Below, piece after piece: positions 41,850-51,101 of a DNA stretch of 51,101 nt (its first letter is position 1; each line of letters starts with the position of its first letter). The notes below the pieces were generated by a model. The model searched no databases. It was not told the DNA's origin and was given only the letters and a program-made list of their open reading frames with translations. The stretch is from an uncultured Lachnospiraceae bacterium (GTDB lineage: Bacteria; Bacillota; Clostridia; Lachnospirales; Lachnospiraceae): contig CANRAZ010000009.1 of assembly GCA_947628705.1 (NCBI GenBank), forward strand, positions 1 through 51,101, written 5' to 3'. Made by a program: the position numbers and the translations under genes.

Positions 41850-42797
41850 TTATTTAATGCCGTTTATTATCCCTTTTTCGTTTAATGTGTTGATAATGCT
41901 TTCAAGAATACGGTCATCGTTCTCAAAAAAGCTCTTATCAAGCATGATGACGTCCTCTTCTCGTCTGAACCATGTAAGCTGGCGTTTGGCAAAATGTCTG
42001 GTATCCCTTTTTAAAACGGCGACCGTATCCTCATAGGACGTTATGCCGTCAAGATAATCCAGCACCTCTTTGTAGCCAAGTCCCTGCATTGAAACGTAAG
42101 ACCTGTCAAGACCTGTCATTTTTAACCGCTTAACTTCCTCTATCAGTCCCTTTTCCAGCATTGCGTCAACTCTTTTGTCAATACGCTGATAAAGCTTTTG
42201 ACGATCGTCTGTAAGAACAAAATAAGCAAAATCGTAGGGCGGTTTTTTCCCCGACTGTTCTTTATTATGCTCAGAAAAAGGATAACCGTTAAGCCTGATA
42301 AATTCCAAGGCTCTTATTATCCTTTTGGTGTTGTTCCTATGAATTTTTGCGGCTGAAGCCGGATCCCTCCTGCAAAGCTCCTGATAAAGCTCATCTGAAC
42401 CGCCGTTTTCAGCCTTTTCTTCAAGCTCGGCTCTAACGCTGCCGTCTGTTTCAGGTGAAAACTCAACGTCCTTCAGCAAGGCCTGAATATAAAAGCCTGT
42501 CCCTCCCGTAACGATTGGAATTCGGTCGTTTGAACATATTTCATCAATAGCAGCCTTTGCCAGTTTTTGAAACCGCATGACGTTCCACTCCTCATAGGGA
42601 GAGATAATATCGATAAGGTGGTGCTTAACGCCCTGCATTTCATCCGGAAGTATCTTAGCGGTCCCGATATCCATTCCTATATATACCTGCATGGAATCGG
42701 CGCTGATTATCTCGCCGTTGATTTTTTTCGCCAGTTTAAGCGACAGGTCGGTTTTTCCGACAGCCGTCGGCCCTGAAAGTACGATAAGAGGTTTCAC
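41850..42797 (-). CDS. miaA: tRNA dimethylallyltransferase
   Basis: Transfers an isopentenyl group to A37 of tRNAs reading UNN codons. 315 residues. P-loop LSGPTAVGKTDLS (6-18), ISADSMQVYIGMDIGTAK, VTGGTGFYIQALL, and RDTRHFAKRQLTWFRR are the family signatures. It follows mutL with a 98-base gap. Confident. Confidence 0.95.
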   Translation of the reverse strand: MKPLIVLSGPTAVGKTDLSLKLAKKINGEIISADSMQVYIGMDIGTAKILPDEMQGVKHHLIDIISPYEEWNVMRFQKLAKAAIDEICSNDRIPIVTGGTGFYIQALLKDVEFSPETDGSVRAELEEKAENGGSDELYQELCRRDPASAAKIHRNNTKRIIRALEFIRLNGYPFSEHNKEQSGKKPPYDFAYFVLTDDRQKLYQRIDKRVDAMLEKGLIEEVKRLKMTGLDRSYVSMQGLGYKEVLDYLDGITSYEDTVAVLKRDTRHFAKRQLTWFRREEDVIMLDKSFFENDDRILESIINTLNEKGIINGIK

Positions 42798-42895
42798 AAA
42801 TTCTCTTCCTTATAGCTTGGTCTGTAATTATATACAAAAGAAATCAGCCCCAAGGTTAATTAAATCCAACGCATTTGGAACCGTTGCGTGCGTTT

Positions 42896-44959
42896 TCAGA
42901 TGATTCTTTTGAATTTTTTTTCAAGCTCTCTTTTTGACATCGTAATTATTATCGGCCTGCCGTGAGGACAGTGATAAGGATTATCAAGCTTTAACAGCTC
43001 CTTTATCAGACTTTCAGCCTCAAGCAGTGAATAGCTGTGATTGCCCTTTATGGCAGCCTTGCAGGACATTTCCGCAATCCTGTCGGTTACAATATCAATA
43101 TCCCCCTTTACAGGAGTATTTATGAGCTGGTCTAATACATCGTGAAAAAATACGTCTCCGCTGAAGCTGAACAGGTCGCACGGAATTGAATTAATTGCGT
43201 ATTCCCTGCCTCCAAAGTGGCTTATTTCAAATCCAAGCCTGTTGAAGTAGTTCATGTATCTGTTAAGGATATCTTCCTCTGTCAGAGAAAGCGTTATCAT
43301 AATCGGCGGATAAAGCTGCTGTGAAACCGTATTCTGTTCACGGTAACGTTTAACGGTTCTTTCGTAAAGAATCTTTTCATGGGCGGCATGCTGGTCGATT
43401 ATGAAAAGATTATCCTTCATTTCAATGAGCCAGTAGGTGGAAAAAATCTGACCGATTATTTTAAAGTTCTCCGCCTCTTTATCCTGCATGAACTCGTCCT
43501 TGACGTCAAAGGAAAGCTGCGTAAAATTATCAGAACCGTCAGACGGATTTACTGACAGAGGTTTAGGAGCGTATCCTGCGTTTTCACTGACATGTCCGGC
43601 TTTTGCCGCGCTGCCCGGAAAGCGTTTATCAGGAGCCTTACCGTCAAGTACTTTGTATTGAAAGTCCTTATCCGCCGACACATCAACATCGGAAGAACGT
43701 GCAGCGGATTTATCGTTTAATGTGATGCTTTCTGACGGTTTCTTTTCATGTACCGGCACTGCCGCATAACTGTTTTTTGCCAGAGGCGTGTCTGCGGAAT
43801 TGATTTCAGGCTGATTAACGCCTGCACCGTTCTTGGAATTTGCCGCCATACTCTGCGACAAACGTTCGGTTTCAAAGGACTGCGGCATTTCGCTAAGAGC
43901 CTGTCTCATGGCTTCCATCTCGGTTTTCTTTTCGTTTCTCTCCTGAAAAGCCGAAATATCAACTATCATATTGCTCGAACGAAGGACGTCGTTTATGATT
44001 CTGCAAATCGAAGCAAAATAATACTCTCCGTCCGAAAGCCTCACCTCCATTTTAGCTGGGTGCACATTCACATCCAGCTTATCCATCGGAAAGGTAAAAT
44101 GAAGCGATGTAAAGGGAAACTTGTGTTGCATCACATAGCCCTTGTAGGCTTCTTCTATCGCCTTGGTAATAACGTTAGATTTACTGTATCTTCCGTTAAT
44201 GTAATAATTTTCACATATCCTGCTGCCCTTTACAATAACCGGCTTGCCGATGTAGCCGTGGATTGAAAGCAGTTCAGATTCATAGGAAACCGCTATCAGA
44301 TTTGCCGCCGTCTCTCTTCCGTATATTGAGTAAAGCGCATCCTTTTCATTACCGTTTCCGTTCGTAAAAAGCACGGTCTTTCCCTGATTGATAAACCTGA
44401 AAGCTATGCTTGGATTGGATGCTGCAAGCCGGTTGATAAGCTCTCCGATATAGCCTGCTTCAGTAGCTCCGCTTTTAAGAAACTTTCTTCTTGCAGGAGT
44501 ATTGTAGAAAATGTCTCTCACGATAAAGGTCGTACCGTCAGGACAGCCGGCTTCTTCAAAGCTTTTGACCTCGCCGCCTTCAATAACATAGCGGCTTCCA
44601 AGAAAGTCATCTGCTCTCTTTGTAAGCATCTCAACCTTGGAAACAGCGGAAATGCTGCTTAGAGCCTCCCCTCTGAATCCCAGACTTTTTATGTTTGTCA
44701 AATCCTCCTCGCAGCTTATTTTGCTGGTTGAATGTCTGAGAAAAGCAGGCTCGATGTCTTCTTTTGCAATTCCGGAGCCGTCATCCGTAATTCTGATAAA
44801 AGATTTGCCGCCGTCTTTTATTTCACAGGTGATGCTGTGGGCGCCCGCATCTATAGCGTTTTCGATCAGTTCCTTTACGACTGAGGAAGGCCTGTCCACA
44901 ACCTCACCGGCAGCAATCTTGTTAATTGTATCCTTATCAAGAAGTTTTATTAATCCCAT
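42896..44959 (-). CDS. mutL: DNA mismatch repair protein MutL
   Basis: Mismatch repair endonuclease. 687 residues from ATG 44959; the overlap with ftsK removed by this start. GHKL ATPase motifs ENAIDAGA, DDGSGI and GFRGEALSSIS are in the N-terminal part; the C-terminal dimerisation domain has the metal-binding endonuclease motif DQHAAHEKILYE (about 519-530) and CPHGRP, so it should be nicking-competent, as in bacteria without MutH. A low-complexity linker (about 370-490) joins them. mutS is not adjacent. Confident. Confidence 0.95.
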   Translation of the reverse strand: MGLIKLLDKDTINKIAAGEVVDRPSSVVKELIENAIDAGAHSITCEIKDGGKSFIRITDDGSGIAKEDIEPAFLRHSTSKISCEEDLTNIKSLGFRGEALSSISAVSKVEMLTKRADDFLGSRYVIEGGEVKSFEEAGCPDGTTFIVRDIFYNTPARRKFLKSGATEAGYIGELINRLAASNPSIAFRFINQGKTVLFTNGNGNEKDALYSIYGRETAANLIAVSYESELLSIHGYIGKPVIVKGSRICENYYINGRYSKSNVITKAIEEAYKGYVMQHKFPFTSLHFTFPMDKLDVNVHPAKMEVRLSDGEYYFASICRIINDVLRSSNMIVDISAFQERNEKKTEMEAMRQALSEMPQSFETERLSQSMAANSKNGAGVNQPEINSADTPLAKNSYAAVPVHEKKPSESITLNDKSAARSSDVDVSADKDFQYKVLDGKAPDKRFPGSAAKAGHVSENAGYAPKPLSVNPSDGSDNFTQLSFDVKDEFMQDKEAENFKIIGQIFSTYWLIEMKDNLFIIDQHAAHEKILYERTVKRYREQNTVSQQLYPPIMITLSLTEEDILNRYMNYFNRLGFEISHFGGREYAINSIPCDLFSFSGDVFFHDVLDQLINTPVKGDIDIVTDRIAEMSCKAAIKGNHSYSLLEAESLIKELLKLDNPYHCPHGRPIIITMSKRELEKKFKRII

Positions 44960-44969
44960 TTTTTTACCT

Positions 44970-47900
44970 TTACTGCTGTTTCCATCCGTTTTCAACGGCA
45001 AATCTTTCGAAGACTTCCGGGGTCATTAAAATCTGTCTCGGCTTAGTACCCTCCTCCGGTCCGACAACGCCTGCCTCAGAGAGCTGATCCATAATGCGCG
45101 CAGCTCTGTTAAATCCGATTTTGAACTGTCTCTGAAGTCCTCCGATCGAAGCCTTCTCCTTTTGAATAATAAAGACTCCGGCAGAGTAAAGATATTCATC
45201 AAAATCAGATGCAGGTTCCTGCGAACTCTTAGACTGGGAGGCACCGTTCTGCGAATTTATCGCCTCAGACATTTTTGATTCAACTTCACTGTTGTAGTTG
45301 TCGCCGTTATTTTGCTTCAGGAATTCAACTACGTTGGTGACCTCCGCATCGGAAACAAACGCGCCCTGGATTCTGACCGGTTTAGGATATCCTGTAGGAT
45401 AAAACAGCATATCTCCCTTTCCAAGAAGCTTTTCAGCGCCGCCCATGTCGATAATTGTTCTCGAATCCACCTGAGAAGAAACGGCAAATGCTATTCTTGA
45501 AGGAATATTTGCCTTAATAAGTCCAGTAATGACATTGACGGAAGGCCTCTGCGTCGCAATAACAAGATGGATTCCGGCTGCTCTTGCAAGCTGTGCAAGA
45601 CGGCAGATATAATCCTCCACCTCTCCCGGAGCCACCATCATAAGGTCCGCAAGCTCGTCCACAATGACAACGATCTGCGGAAGCTTTTCGTATACCTCTC
45701 CGCTGCTGCTTTGTTCCGGAACCTTCTGATTTGTAACTCTTTTATTGTAGCCTTCAAGGTCACGTACGCCCATATCCGCAAATTTTTTGTATCTGTCAGT
45801 CATCTCCATGACAGCCCAGTTAAGAGCTGCCGAGGCCTTTTTAGGGTCTGTTACCACAGGGATAAGGAGATGCGGTATGCCGTTATAAACGCTTAGCTCG
45901 ACAACCTTTGGGTCGATGAGAATAAGCCTTACGTCCTCAGGCGACGCCTTGTAAAGCAAGCTCATTATAAGCGTATTGATGCAAACCGACTTGCCGGAAC
46001 CGGTTGCGCCTGCAATGAGAAGGTGAGGCATTTTCTTGATATCCGTCACAATAACCTGACCGCCTAGATCCTTACCTACCGCAAATGTAAGATTGGATTT
46101 TGAAGATGAAAATTCATTGCTTGCAATAAGCGTGCTGAGATATACCGTCTGATTTACTTTATTAGGTACTTCAATACCGACGGCTGCCTTGCCCGGTATG
46201 GGCGCTTCGATTCTGATATCCGCAGCTGCAAGATTTAGCTTAATATCGTCTGCAAGAGACGTTATTTTACTGACCTTTACTCCCTGTTCAGGCTGAAGCT
46301 CATATCTGGTAACGCTTGGTCCGCAGCTTATGTTTGTAATCGTAACATTTACTCCGAAGCTTTTTAAGGTGTCCTGAAGCTTTGAAGCAGTTTCTTTGAG
46401 CTGTGCCGAGGTCATGCCCTTCCCGACATCGCTTGCCTTTGTAAGCTTGCTCATAGGAGGAAAGACATACGGTTTAGGGGGCTTCTGCTGTTTCTTGACG
46501 ATTTTTATGCTGTCTGCACTGTCCGTCGGAGTTGATAAGGTGTTTTCACCCTGTTTACCGTTAAGACTGTGGCTCTCGACCTCAGGAGTGCCCTGCGGTC
46601 TGTAATCACCTCTCGCAAAAACCGCCGGATTTGAGGCTTTGCTTCCGTTTCCAAACGAAACGTTTGCACCGCCTGCGGAAACCGTATTTCCGAAATTTGA
46701 TGCCGAAGCATTGCCGGAATACTGCGTGTCGGAAACGACCTCTCCTCTTATAATCGGTTCAAACTCTTCCTCTCTGTTGTTGATAATTTCAGAGCCGTCC
46801 TCTGTCTGCTTAGACGAAGAACCGAATTTTCTTGCCATTTCCTGAAGATAAACCGACTCAGAGGACGCTAAAGGCGACGAAGCCGCTCCTTTGATTTCAA
46901 CCATATCGAGATTATGTTCTTTTTCAGAGTCAGACGCATTTCCCAAAGGATTAGGGTCGGCGGTTTGATTATCGCTCTTGCCTTTGCGGATTTCATTTTC
47001 GTTAAGCGCTCCGCCGTTTTTCAGTCTTGAAATAAAGGACTCCCTGTTCTTTTTAGGAACATATTCGCCCGTCTGGTTTTTACCGTAATCTTCCGCCGCA
47101 TACACCCTCGGCCGCTCTGATATTTCCGGTGATGAGCCGCCGTAAGGCCTGTCCGAATTAAGACGGGACATGTTTCTTTCATATTCGTCACGCTGTCTGT
47201 TTTCCTCGTTAAGCTTTCTTTTGCGTGAGAATTCGCTGTATTCTTCCTTGCTCTTCTGTTTGATCAAACTGAGCAGGGCTGTTCCGGTAACCATCATAAA
47301 ACAGATCACAAGCAGAAAAATCTCTATAACTATGGCAGCCGCCTTTCCGAAAAGGGAGCAGAGCGGCCATGCAAGCAGATGACCGATAAATCCGCCGCCT
47401 TCCTTTTCCTTGTAGCCTACAGTAAAGCTTTTAAAAAGTCCTACGCTGTCGTATCTGGTTATTATGTGAAGAATTGAAGCAAGACAGACCGTTGCTATTA
47501 CGGAAAAAAATATTTTTCTGCCGATTTCGCTCCTTTTTTTCTCCGAAACAAGGAATAACACAATTCCGAAAAATATAAAAGGAAACATATAAGCAAAAGC
47601 GCCCATCAGCCCGAAAAGGACGGTGTTGATGACCCTTCCGACTACTCCGCATACATTGAAATAGCTTAATATCATTAAAATAGAGACAAGTACGGCGGCT
47701 ATGATGTAAACCTCATCGCGTACCTTTCTCCTCTTTTGAAAGGCTTCATATTCCTCCTCACGTCTTTTTTCAGACTTCCTGAAAGCCTCAAATTCGTCAG
47801 GATCATAATCATTTTTCTTTCTGCTTTTTTTGTACTCGTCGAATTCAGTTGAAGATTGTTTCTTTCGAGCAGTCGAAGAAGCCTTAGAGGACGGACTCTT

Positions 47901-47981
47901 AGACGATGCCTTTGAAGATGTACTTTTAGAAGCCTTGGTCTTAGATGTACCCGAACCGCCTGTTTTTTTTGTATCAGCCAT
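44970..47981 (-). CDS. ftsK: FtsK/SpoIIIE family DNA translocase
   Basis: A hexameric DNA pump at the septum. 1003 residues. A Ser/Lys/Thr-rich basic start (about 1-50), four membrane helices (about 90-245), a long disordered linker (about 260-510), then the motor: Walker [13 protein letters not shown] (about 660) and Walker [15 protein letters not shown] (about 775), and the C-terminal winged-helix gamma domain [28 protein letters not shown], which reads KOPS/SRS sites. FtsK and SpoIIIE cannot be told apart by this alone. TepA and UppP lie nearby, typical of the SpoIIIE type. Confident. Confidence 0.95.
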   Translation of the reverse strand: MADTKKTGGSGTSKTKASKSTSSKASSKSPSSKASSTARKKQSSTEFDEYKKSRKKNDYDPDEFEAFRKSEKRREEEYEAFQKRRKVRDEVYIIAAVLVSILMILSYFNVCGVVGRVINTVLFGLMGAFAYMFPFIFFGIVLFLVSEKKRSEIGRKIFFSVIATVCLASILHIITRYDSVGLFKSFTVGYKEKEGGGFIGHLLAWPLCSLFGKAAAIVIEIFLLVICFMMVTGTALLSLIKQKSKEEYSEFSRKRKLNEENRQRDEYERNMSRLNSDRPYGGSSPEISERPRVYAAEDYGKNQTGEYVPKKNRESFISRLKNGGALNENEIRKGKSDNQTADPNPLGNASDSEKEHNLDMVEIKGAASSPLASSESVYLQEMARKFGSSSKQTEDGSEIINNREEEFEPIIRGEVVSDTQYSGNASASNFGNTVSAGGANVSFGNGSKASNPAVFARGDYRPQGTPEVESHSLNGKQGENTLSTPTDSADSIKIVKKQQKPPKPYVFPPMSKLTKASDVGKGMTSAQLKETASKLQDTLKSFGVNVTITNISCGPSVTRYELQPEQGVKVSKITSLADDIKLNLAAADIRIEAPIPGKAAVGIEVPNKVNQTVYLSTLIASNEFSSSKSNLTFAVGKDLGGQVIVTDIKKMPHLLIAGATGSGKSVCINTLIMSLLYKASPEDVRLILIDPKVVELSVYNGIPHLLIPVVTDPKKASAALNWAVMEMTDRYKKFADMGVRDLEGYNKRVTNQKVPEQSSSGEVYEKLPQIVVIVDELADLMMVAPGEVEDYICRLAQLARAAGIHLVIATQRPSVNVITGLIKANIPSRIAFAVSSQVDSRTIIDMGGAEKLLGKGDMLFYPTGYPKPVRIQGAFVSDAEVTNVVEFLKQNNGDNYNSEVESKMSEAINSQNGASQSKSSQEPASDFDEYLYSAGVFIIQKEKASIGGLQRQFKIGFNRAARIMDQLSEAGVVGPEEGTKPRQILMTPEVFERFAVENGWKQQ

Positions 47982-48124
47982 TTTTTACCCCTTGAAATTT
48001 ATATAATTTAGTTGATATCCGTTTTTTGTAAGCTTAATAAGCCTAATAAGCCATTTTACACCCTTTTCTACCGTTTCTGTTTGTGACTTTTTCACCGAGG
48101 TTTTCCGGAGCTTTACCTTTGAAT

Positions 48125-48973
48125 TCAAGCCAAAAAGCTGAAATAAACGAGGACGACGGCGCCGGCTGCTATTCGGTACCAGCCGAAAGGTTTAAAATCA
48201 TGCCTTTTAATATAGTCCATAAAGAACTTGATAACAAAGAAGGAAACCAAAAACGCGGCAATACAGCCTGTAAGGAGAACCACTATTTCATTTCCGCTGA
48301 ACATGCCGTTATCGCCGATAAACTTTACAATCTTCAGCAGGCTTGCTCCTGCCATTACAGGTATTGCAAGATAAAACGTAAATTCTGCGGCAACCGATCT
48401 GCTGGTTCCTAAAAGTATGGCTCCGATTATCGTTGCTCCCGAACGAGACGTTCCCGGAATCAAGGCAAGAAGCTGGAAAATACCGATGTAAAAAGCAAGC
48501 TTAAAGGAAAGCATTGAAAGCGAATTCACCTTAGGCTCTCTCTTTTTGTTATAATTTTCTATGATAATAAACAGTATGCCGTAGATAATAAGCGTTGTAC
48601 CGACTGTATACGGAGCGGTTTTTTCGGTATAAAATACCGAGTCTATCGCGTCTTCAAAGAGCAGCCCTATGACGGCGGCCGGAAGGCATGCCACAAGAAT
48701 TTTAAGCCATAAAACAATTTTAGGCATTTTTACAAAATGCTGTTCTTTGTCAGTTGTAAAAGGCCAGATTTTATTCCAGAAGATAAGAACAACCGCCATT
48801 ATCGCGCCCAGCTGTATCACAACCAGAAAAACGTCCCAGAACTCCCTTGAGACATTTAATTTAATAAATTGTTCAGCCAAAAGAAGGTGTCCGGTACTGC
48901 TTATCGGCAGCCACTCGGTTATTCCCTCGATTATACCAAAAATTATAACCTTAATAAATTCAAGAAAATCCAT
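48125..48973 (-). CDS. uppP: undecaprenyl-diphosphatase UppP (BacA)
   Basis: Dephosphorylates undecaprenyl diphosphate to recycle the lipid carrier for wall synthesis; gives bacitracin resistance. 282 residues from ATG 48973 (GGAGG upstream), about eight membrane helices. Catalytic signatures: GIIEGITEWLPISSTGHLLLAEQF and LIPGTSRSGATIIGA. The frame is open upstream but that lies over the promoter (49037-49065). Confident. Confidence 0.95.
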   Translation of the reverse strand: MDFLEFIKVIIFGIIEGITEWLPISSTGHLLLAEQFIKLNVSREFWDVFLVVIQLGAIMAVVLIFWNKIWPFTTDKEQHFVKMPKIVLWLKILVACLPAAVIGLLFEDAIDSVFYTEKTAPYTVGTTLIIYGILFIIIENYNKKREPKVNSLSMLSFKLAFYIGIFQLLALIPGTSRSGATIIGAILLGTSRSVAAEFTFYLAIPVMAGASLLKIVKFIGDNGMFSGNEIVVLLTGCIAAFLVSFFVIKFFMDYIKRHDFKPFGWYRIAAGAVVLVYFSFLA

Positions 48974-49036
48974 CCCAGCCTCCATTATGTTTGGATGTAA
49001 ATTATGGGTGTTGACCGTAAACCCATAATCCAATAT

Positions 49037-49065
49037 AGTATACCATAATTTCACAAAAAATTAAA
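49037..49065 (-). promoter_or_regulatory. uppP promoter
   Basis: On the minus strand, TTTAAT (49065-49060), 17 bases, TATACT (49042-49037). The gap from 48974 to 49233 holds this promoter and an unresolved one for tepA on the plus strand; otherwise I see nothing there. Confidence 0.6.
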
Positions 49066-49233
49066 CAGATTTTATGCTTTAATTAACGACATCTTCTCCG
49101 TATTACGGTTTGTTCTCTCCTCTCACAGCCAAATGTTTGGAACGTCAGCCTGCTGCATGAATAAAAAAAAACATAATGCCGGATAATACACTATTGATTA
49201 ATATGATTTTGTCAGCTTTGAAAGAGGTAGCGA

Positions 49234-49893
49234 ATGAACGACTTATCGTCCGTTAAAGAATACGGAAAAATTGATTTATACACCCCGGGAGGGAAAAAAA
49301 TCACATGTCTGGAAATCATTGGCGAAATTGAAGGACATTTGGTTCTTCCCAATACGGTAAAATCGACAAAGTATGAGCATCTTATTCCGATAATTACCGG
49401 AGTGGGCTATGATAAAGACTGTGAAGGCCTTCTTGTGATCCTTCATACAACCGGCGGTGATGTAGACGCCGGTCTTGCAATTGCCGAGCTTATCAGTACG
49501 ATGGAAAAGCCAACCGTCTCGCTTACGCTTGGAACCTCTCATTCTATAGGCATACCCATTGCAGTTTCAACTGATTACAGCTTTATTACCGAATCCGGCC
49601 TTATGCTTGCGCACCCTATCAGAATGACCGGCACAACTATAGGTTCTCCTCAATCCTATCTTTATCTTGAAAGGCTGCAGAATCGAATCACTGAATATAT
49701 AACAAAGCACTGCGGAATTACAAAGGAGGATTATCTGAAGCTGATCAACAATAAAAATGACCTTACGCAGGATATCGGATCCATGGTCAGCGGACCCGAC
49801 ACCGTTGCGTACGGTCTTATCAAGGAAACGGGCGGTCTTTCCGACGCCGTCAATATGCTTGAAAAGCTTATTCTTCGTAAATCTCAAAGTTAG
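49234..49893 (+). CDS. TepA-like ClpP-fold serine protease
   Basis: A 219-residue ClpP/crotonase-superfamily protein like B. subtilis YmfB (TepA), associated with protein export or small-peptide degradation; its precise role is uncertain. The strand LLVILHTTGGDVDAGLAIAELI and the catalytic region LGTSHSIGIPIAVS (Ser nucleophile) with MLAHPIRMTG (His) match. A third acidic residue is likely in NKNDLTQDIG. AGAGGT precedes the ATG. In Bacillus, tepA sits beside spoIIIE as here. Its 3' end overlaps the fucosidase 3' end on the other strand by 26 bases. Confidence 0.85.
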   Translation: MNDLSSVKEYGKIDLYTPGGKKITCLEIIGEIEGHLVLPNTVKSTKYEHLIPIITGVGYDKDCEGLLVILHTTGGDVDAGLAIAELISTMEKPTVSLTLGTSHSIGIPIAVSTDYSFITESGLMLAHPIRMTGTTIGSPQSYLYLERLQNRITEYITKHCGITKEDYLKLINNKNDLTQDIGSMVSGPDTVAYGLIKETGGLSDAVNMLEKLILRKSQS

Positions 49894-51101
49894 CGACTTC
49901 GCCCTTTGCCATATCAAGCTTGAATTTTTTGTATTTGTATATTACCGTTGTATGGTAATCGTCTCTTTCTGCTTTTACGGAAAACTCGGTAAGCCTGCCG
50001 TTCTTCCATGCAAACGAGTAAACCGCCCCTCCCGGAGCATACAGGTTATTAAAATGTCCGTTTTCAAACTGTGCAGGAAGGGCCGGCAAAAGAACTACCC
50101 TGTTTTCGTCCGCCTGTAAAAGCATCTCTCCCATTGCGGCAATTGAACCGAAATTGCCGTCGATCTGAAACGGCGGATGATTGTCAAAGAGATTATTAAG
50201 AGTAGACTTTTTAAAAAGAGCTATGAGGTTTTCGTAAACCTTGTCCCTATCCCAAAGTCTGGCGAACATATTCATTATCCACGCTCTTGACCAGCCTGTG
50301 TGTCCTCCCCCGAAGGAAAGCCTTCTTTCAATGGTCTTTTTAGCAGCCTTGGCAAGTTCAGGAGTGGAATCCATTGAAATCTGATTTGAAGGATGCAGCG
50401 CATAGAGCTGTGAAATATGTCTGTGTCCCGGCTCTTTTTCGTCATAATCCTCCAGCCATTCCATAATCTGACCGTGTTTGCCTATCTTGATCTCAGGAAT
50501 ACCGGCAAGCAGTTCCTTGGTTTTATTAAGAAATTCCTCATCGTCGTCCCCTACTATCTGATAGGCCTCAATAAACTGCGTAAAGTGGTCGCGGAGAATT
50601 TCGTTATCCATCGACGAACCAGCGCATATGCTGCCCTCGGTACCGTCAGGCATAATATAGGTGTTTTCCGGTGAAACCGAAGGACATATTATTGTCTTGC
50701 CGTCGATCTGCATAAGGAAATCGTGGAAAAAAAGAACGGAATCCTTAATAACAGGGTACATTTTACAAAGAAAATCCTTGTCGCATGTATATTTATAATG
50801 TTGCATGATATGAGTGCACAGCCAAGGCACGCTCATTACCCAGTAGGTTCCGGGGATCCATAGATCCTGCGGCGCGGTATTTCCCCATAAATCTGTGTTG
50901 TGGTGGCACACAAAGCCTCGGCAGCCGTACATTTTTGACGCTGTCTTATGTCCGTCCGCCTGCATCAGCTTCATATGCTCAAAAAGCGGCAGATGACAGT
51001 CTCCAAGCCCGAACATTTCAGCCGGCCAGTAGTTCATCTGAGTGTTAATATTAACGGTATACTTACATCCCCAAGGCGGATCAATGTCCTTGCACCAGAT
51101 T
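49868..51101 (-). CDS. GH95 family alpha-L-fucosidase, C-terminal part (5' end outside window)
   Basis: The 3' portion (about 410 residues) of a glycoside hydrolase family 95 enzyme, which removes terminal alpha-1,2-fucose from glycans such as mucin or plant xyloglucan. The frame runs off the right edge. Visible are CKYTVNINTQMNYWPAEM (the conserved NxN of the active site), GFVCHHNTDLWGNTAPQD, PSVSPEN and GHRHISQLYALHPSNQI, then the last domain with FQIDGNFGSIAAMGEML. Signal peptide status cannot be seen. Confident on family; substrate inferred. Confidence 0.9.
   Translation of the reverse strand, partial: IWCKDIDPPWGCKYTVNINTQMNYWPAEMFGLGDCHLPLFEHMKLMQADGHKTASKMYGCRGFVCHHNTDLWGNTAPQDLWIPGTYWVMSVPWLCTHIMQHYKYTCDKDFLCKMYPVIKDSVLFFHDFLMQIDGKTIICPSVSPENTYIMPDGTEGSICAGSSMDNEILRDHFTQFIEAYQIVGDDDEEFLNKTKELLAGIPEIKIGKHGQIMEWLEDYDEKEPGHRHISQLYALHPSNQISMDSTPELAKAAKKTIERRLSFGGGHTGWSRAWIMNMFARLWDRDKVYENLIALFKKSTLNNLFDNHPPFQIDGNFGSIAAMGEMLLQADENRVVLLPALPAQFENGHFNNLYAPGGAVYSFAWKNGRLTEFSVKAERDDYHTTVIYKYKKFKLDMAKGEVANFEIYEE

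Noticed and set aside
48010-48060. Short repeats AAGCTTAATAAGCCTAATAAGCC upstream of ftsK
   Set aside because: Only two to three imperfect 8-base copies in AT-rich leader; could be a promoter region, but no defined element.

Overview
The window looks like a chromosome segment from a low-to-moderate-GC Gram-positive Firmicute of class Clostridia, most likely a gut Ruminococcaceae/Oscillospiraceae-type organism. The evidence is gene content and order: TIGR03960 and TIGR03936 radical-SAM pair with RNase G, scpA-scpB, a nudF-spoIIM-like-pyrimidine phosphorylase-dacF run, sepF-divIVA-lspA-rluD, mreBCD-pbp2-minCD-rodA, and ftsK-mutL-miaA. Promoters fit the sigma-A pattern and ribosome binding sites are AGGAGG-like. 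A lipoprotein serpin and a GH95 alpha-fucosidase fit a gut lifestyle. I see no rRNA, tRNA, CRISPR array, prophage or intact insertion sequence.

Layout, left to right. (1) 1-2211: an ECF-like sigma factor with a long C-terminal extension, followed by AT-rich sequence with decayed-looking reading frames. (2) 2212-6051: the three-gene cluster TIGR03960/TIGR03936/RNase G, cut off from its usual ribosomal protein L21/L27 partners. (3) 6359-9707: two plus-strand genes for proteins sharing a zinc-ribbon head, one membrane-anchored and one a long coiled coil. They are the least explained genes here. (4) 9802-17851: D-Ala-D-Ala carboxypeptidases, ScpA/ScpB, a phosphoesterase, a nucleoside phosphorylase, a SpoIIM-like protein and a NUDIX hydrolase, in an order reminiscent of Bacillus. 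(5) 17909-24522: an aminotransferase, a serpin preceded by a frameshifted small secreted ORF, RNase Y with a structured leader, an orphan BlaI-type repressor with an operator-like palindrome in its own promoter, and a DUF4143-type ATPase. (6) 24519-29514: one long minus-strand operon for membrane-associated division and lipoprotein processing (HlyD-like, YggS, SepF, DivIVA, LspA, RluD, ATPase). (7) 29658-31584: a DUF378 protein, a small P-loop protein and a third carboxypeptidase. (8) 31639-40382: the cell-shape and Min cluster, in transcription order radC-mreB-mreC-mreD-pbp2-minC-minD-rodA. MinD lacks its usual C-terminal membrane anchor and minE is absent. (9) 40466-47981: ftsK, mutL, miaA and a methionine gamma-lyase family enzyme. 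(10) 48125-51101: UppP, a TepA-like ClpP-fold protein, and the 3' part of a GH95 fucosidase running off the window.

Most of the window is housekeeping: peptidoglycan synthesis and trimming, cell shape, division-site selection, chromosome segregation, RNA turnover and DNA repair. The unusual elements are the two zinc-ribbon proteins, the incomplete Min system, the serpin locus with its broken upstream ORF, the BlaI promoter palindrome and a similar one at 6312, and the tandem hairpins in the RNase Y leader. I found no clearly new multi-gene system. The zinc-ribbon pair is the best candidate for undescribed biology.
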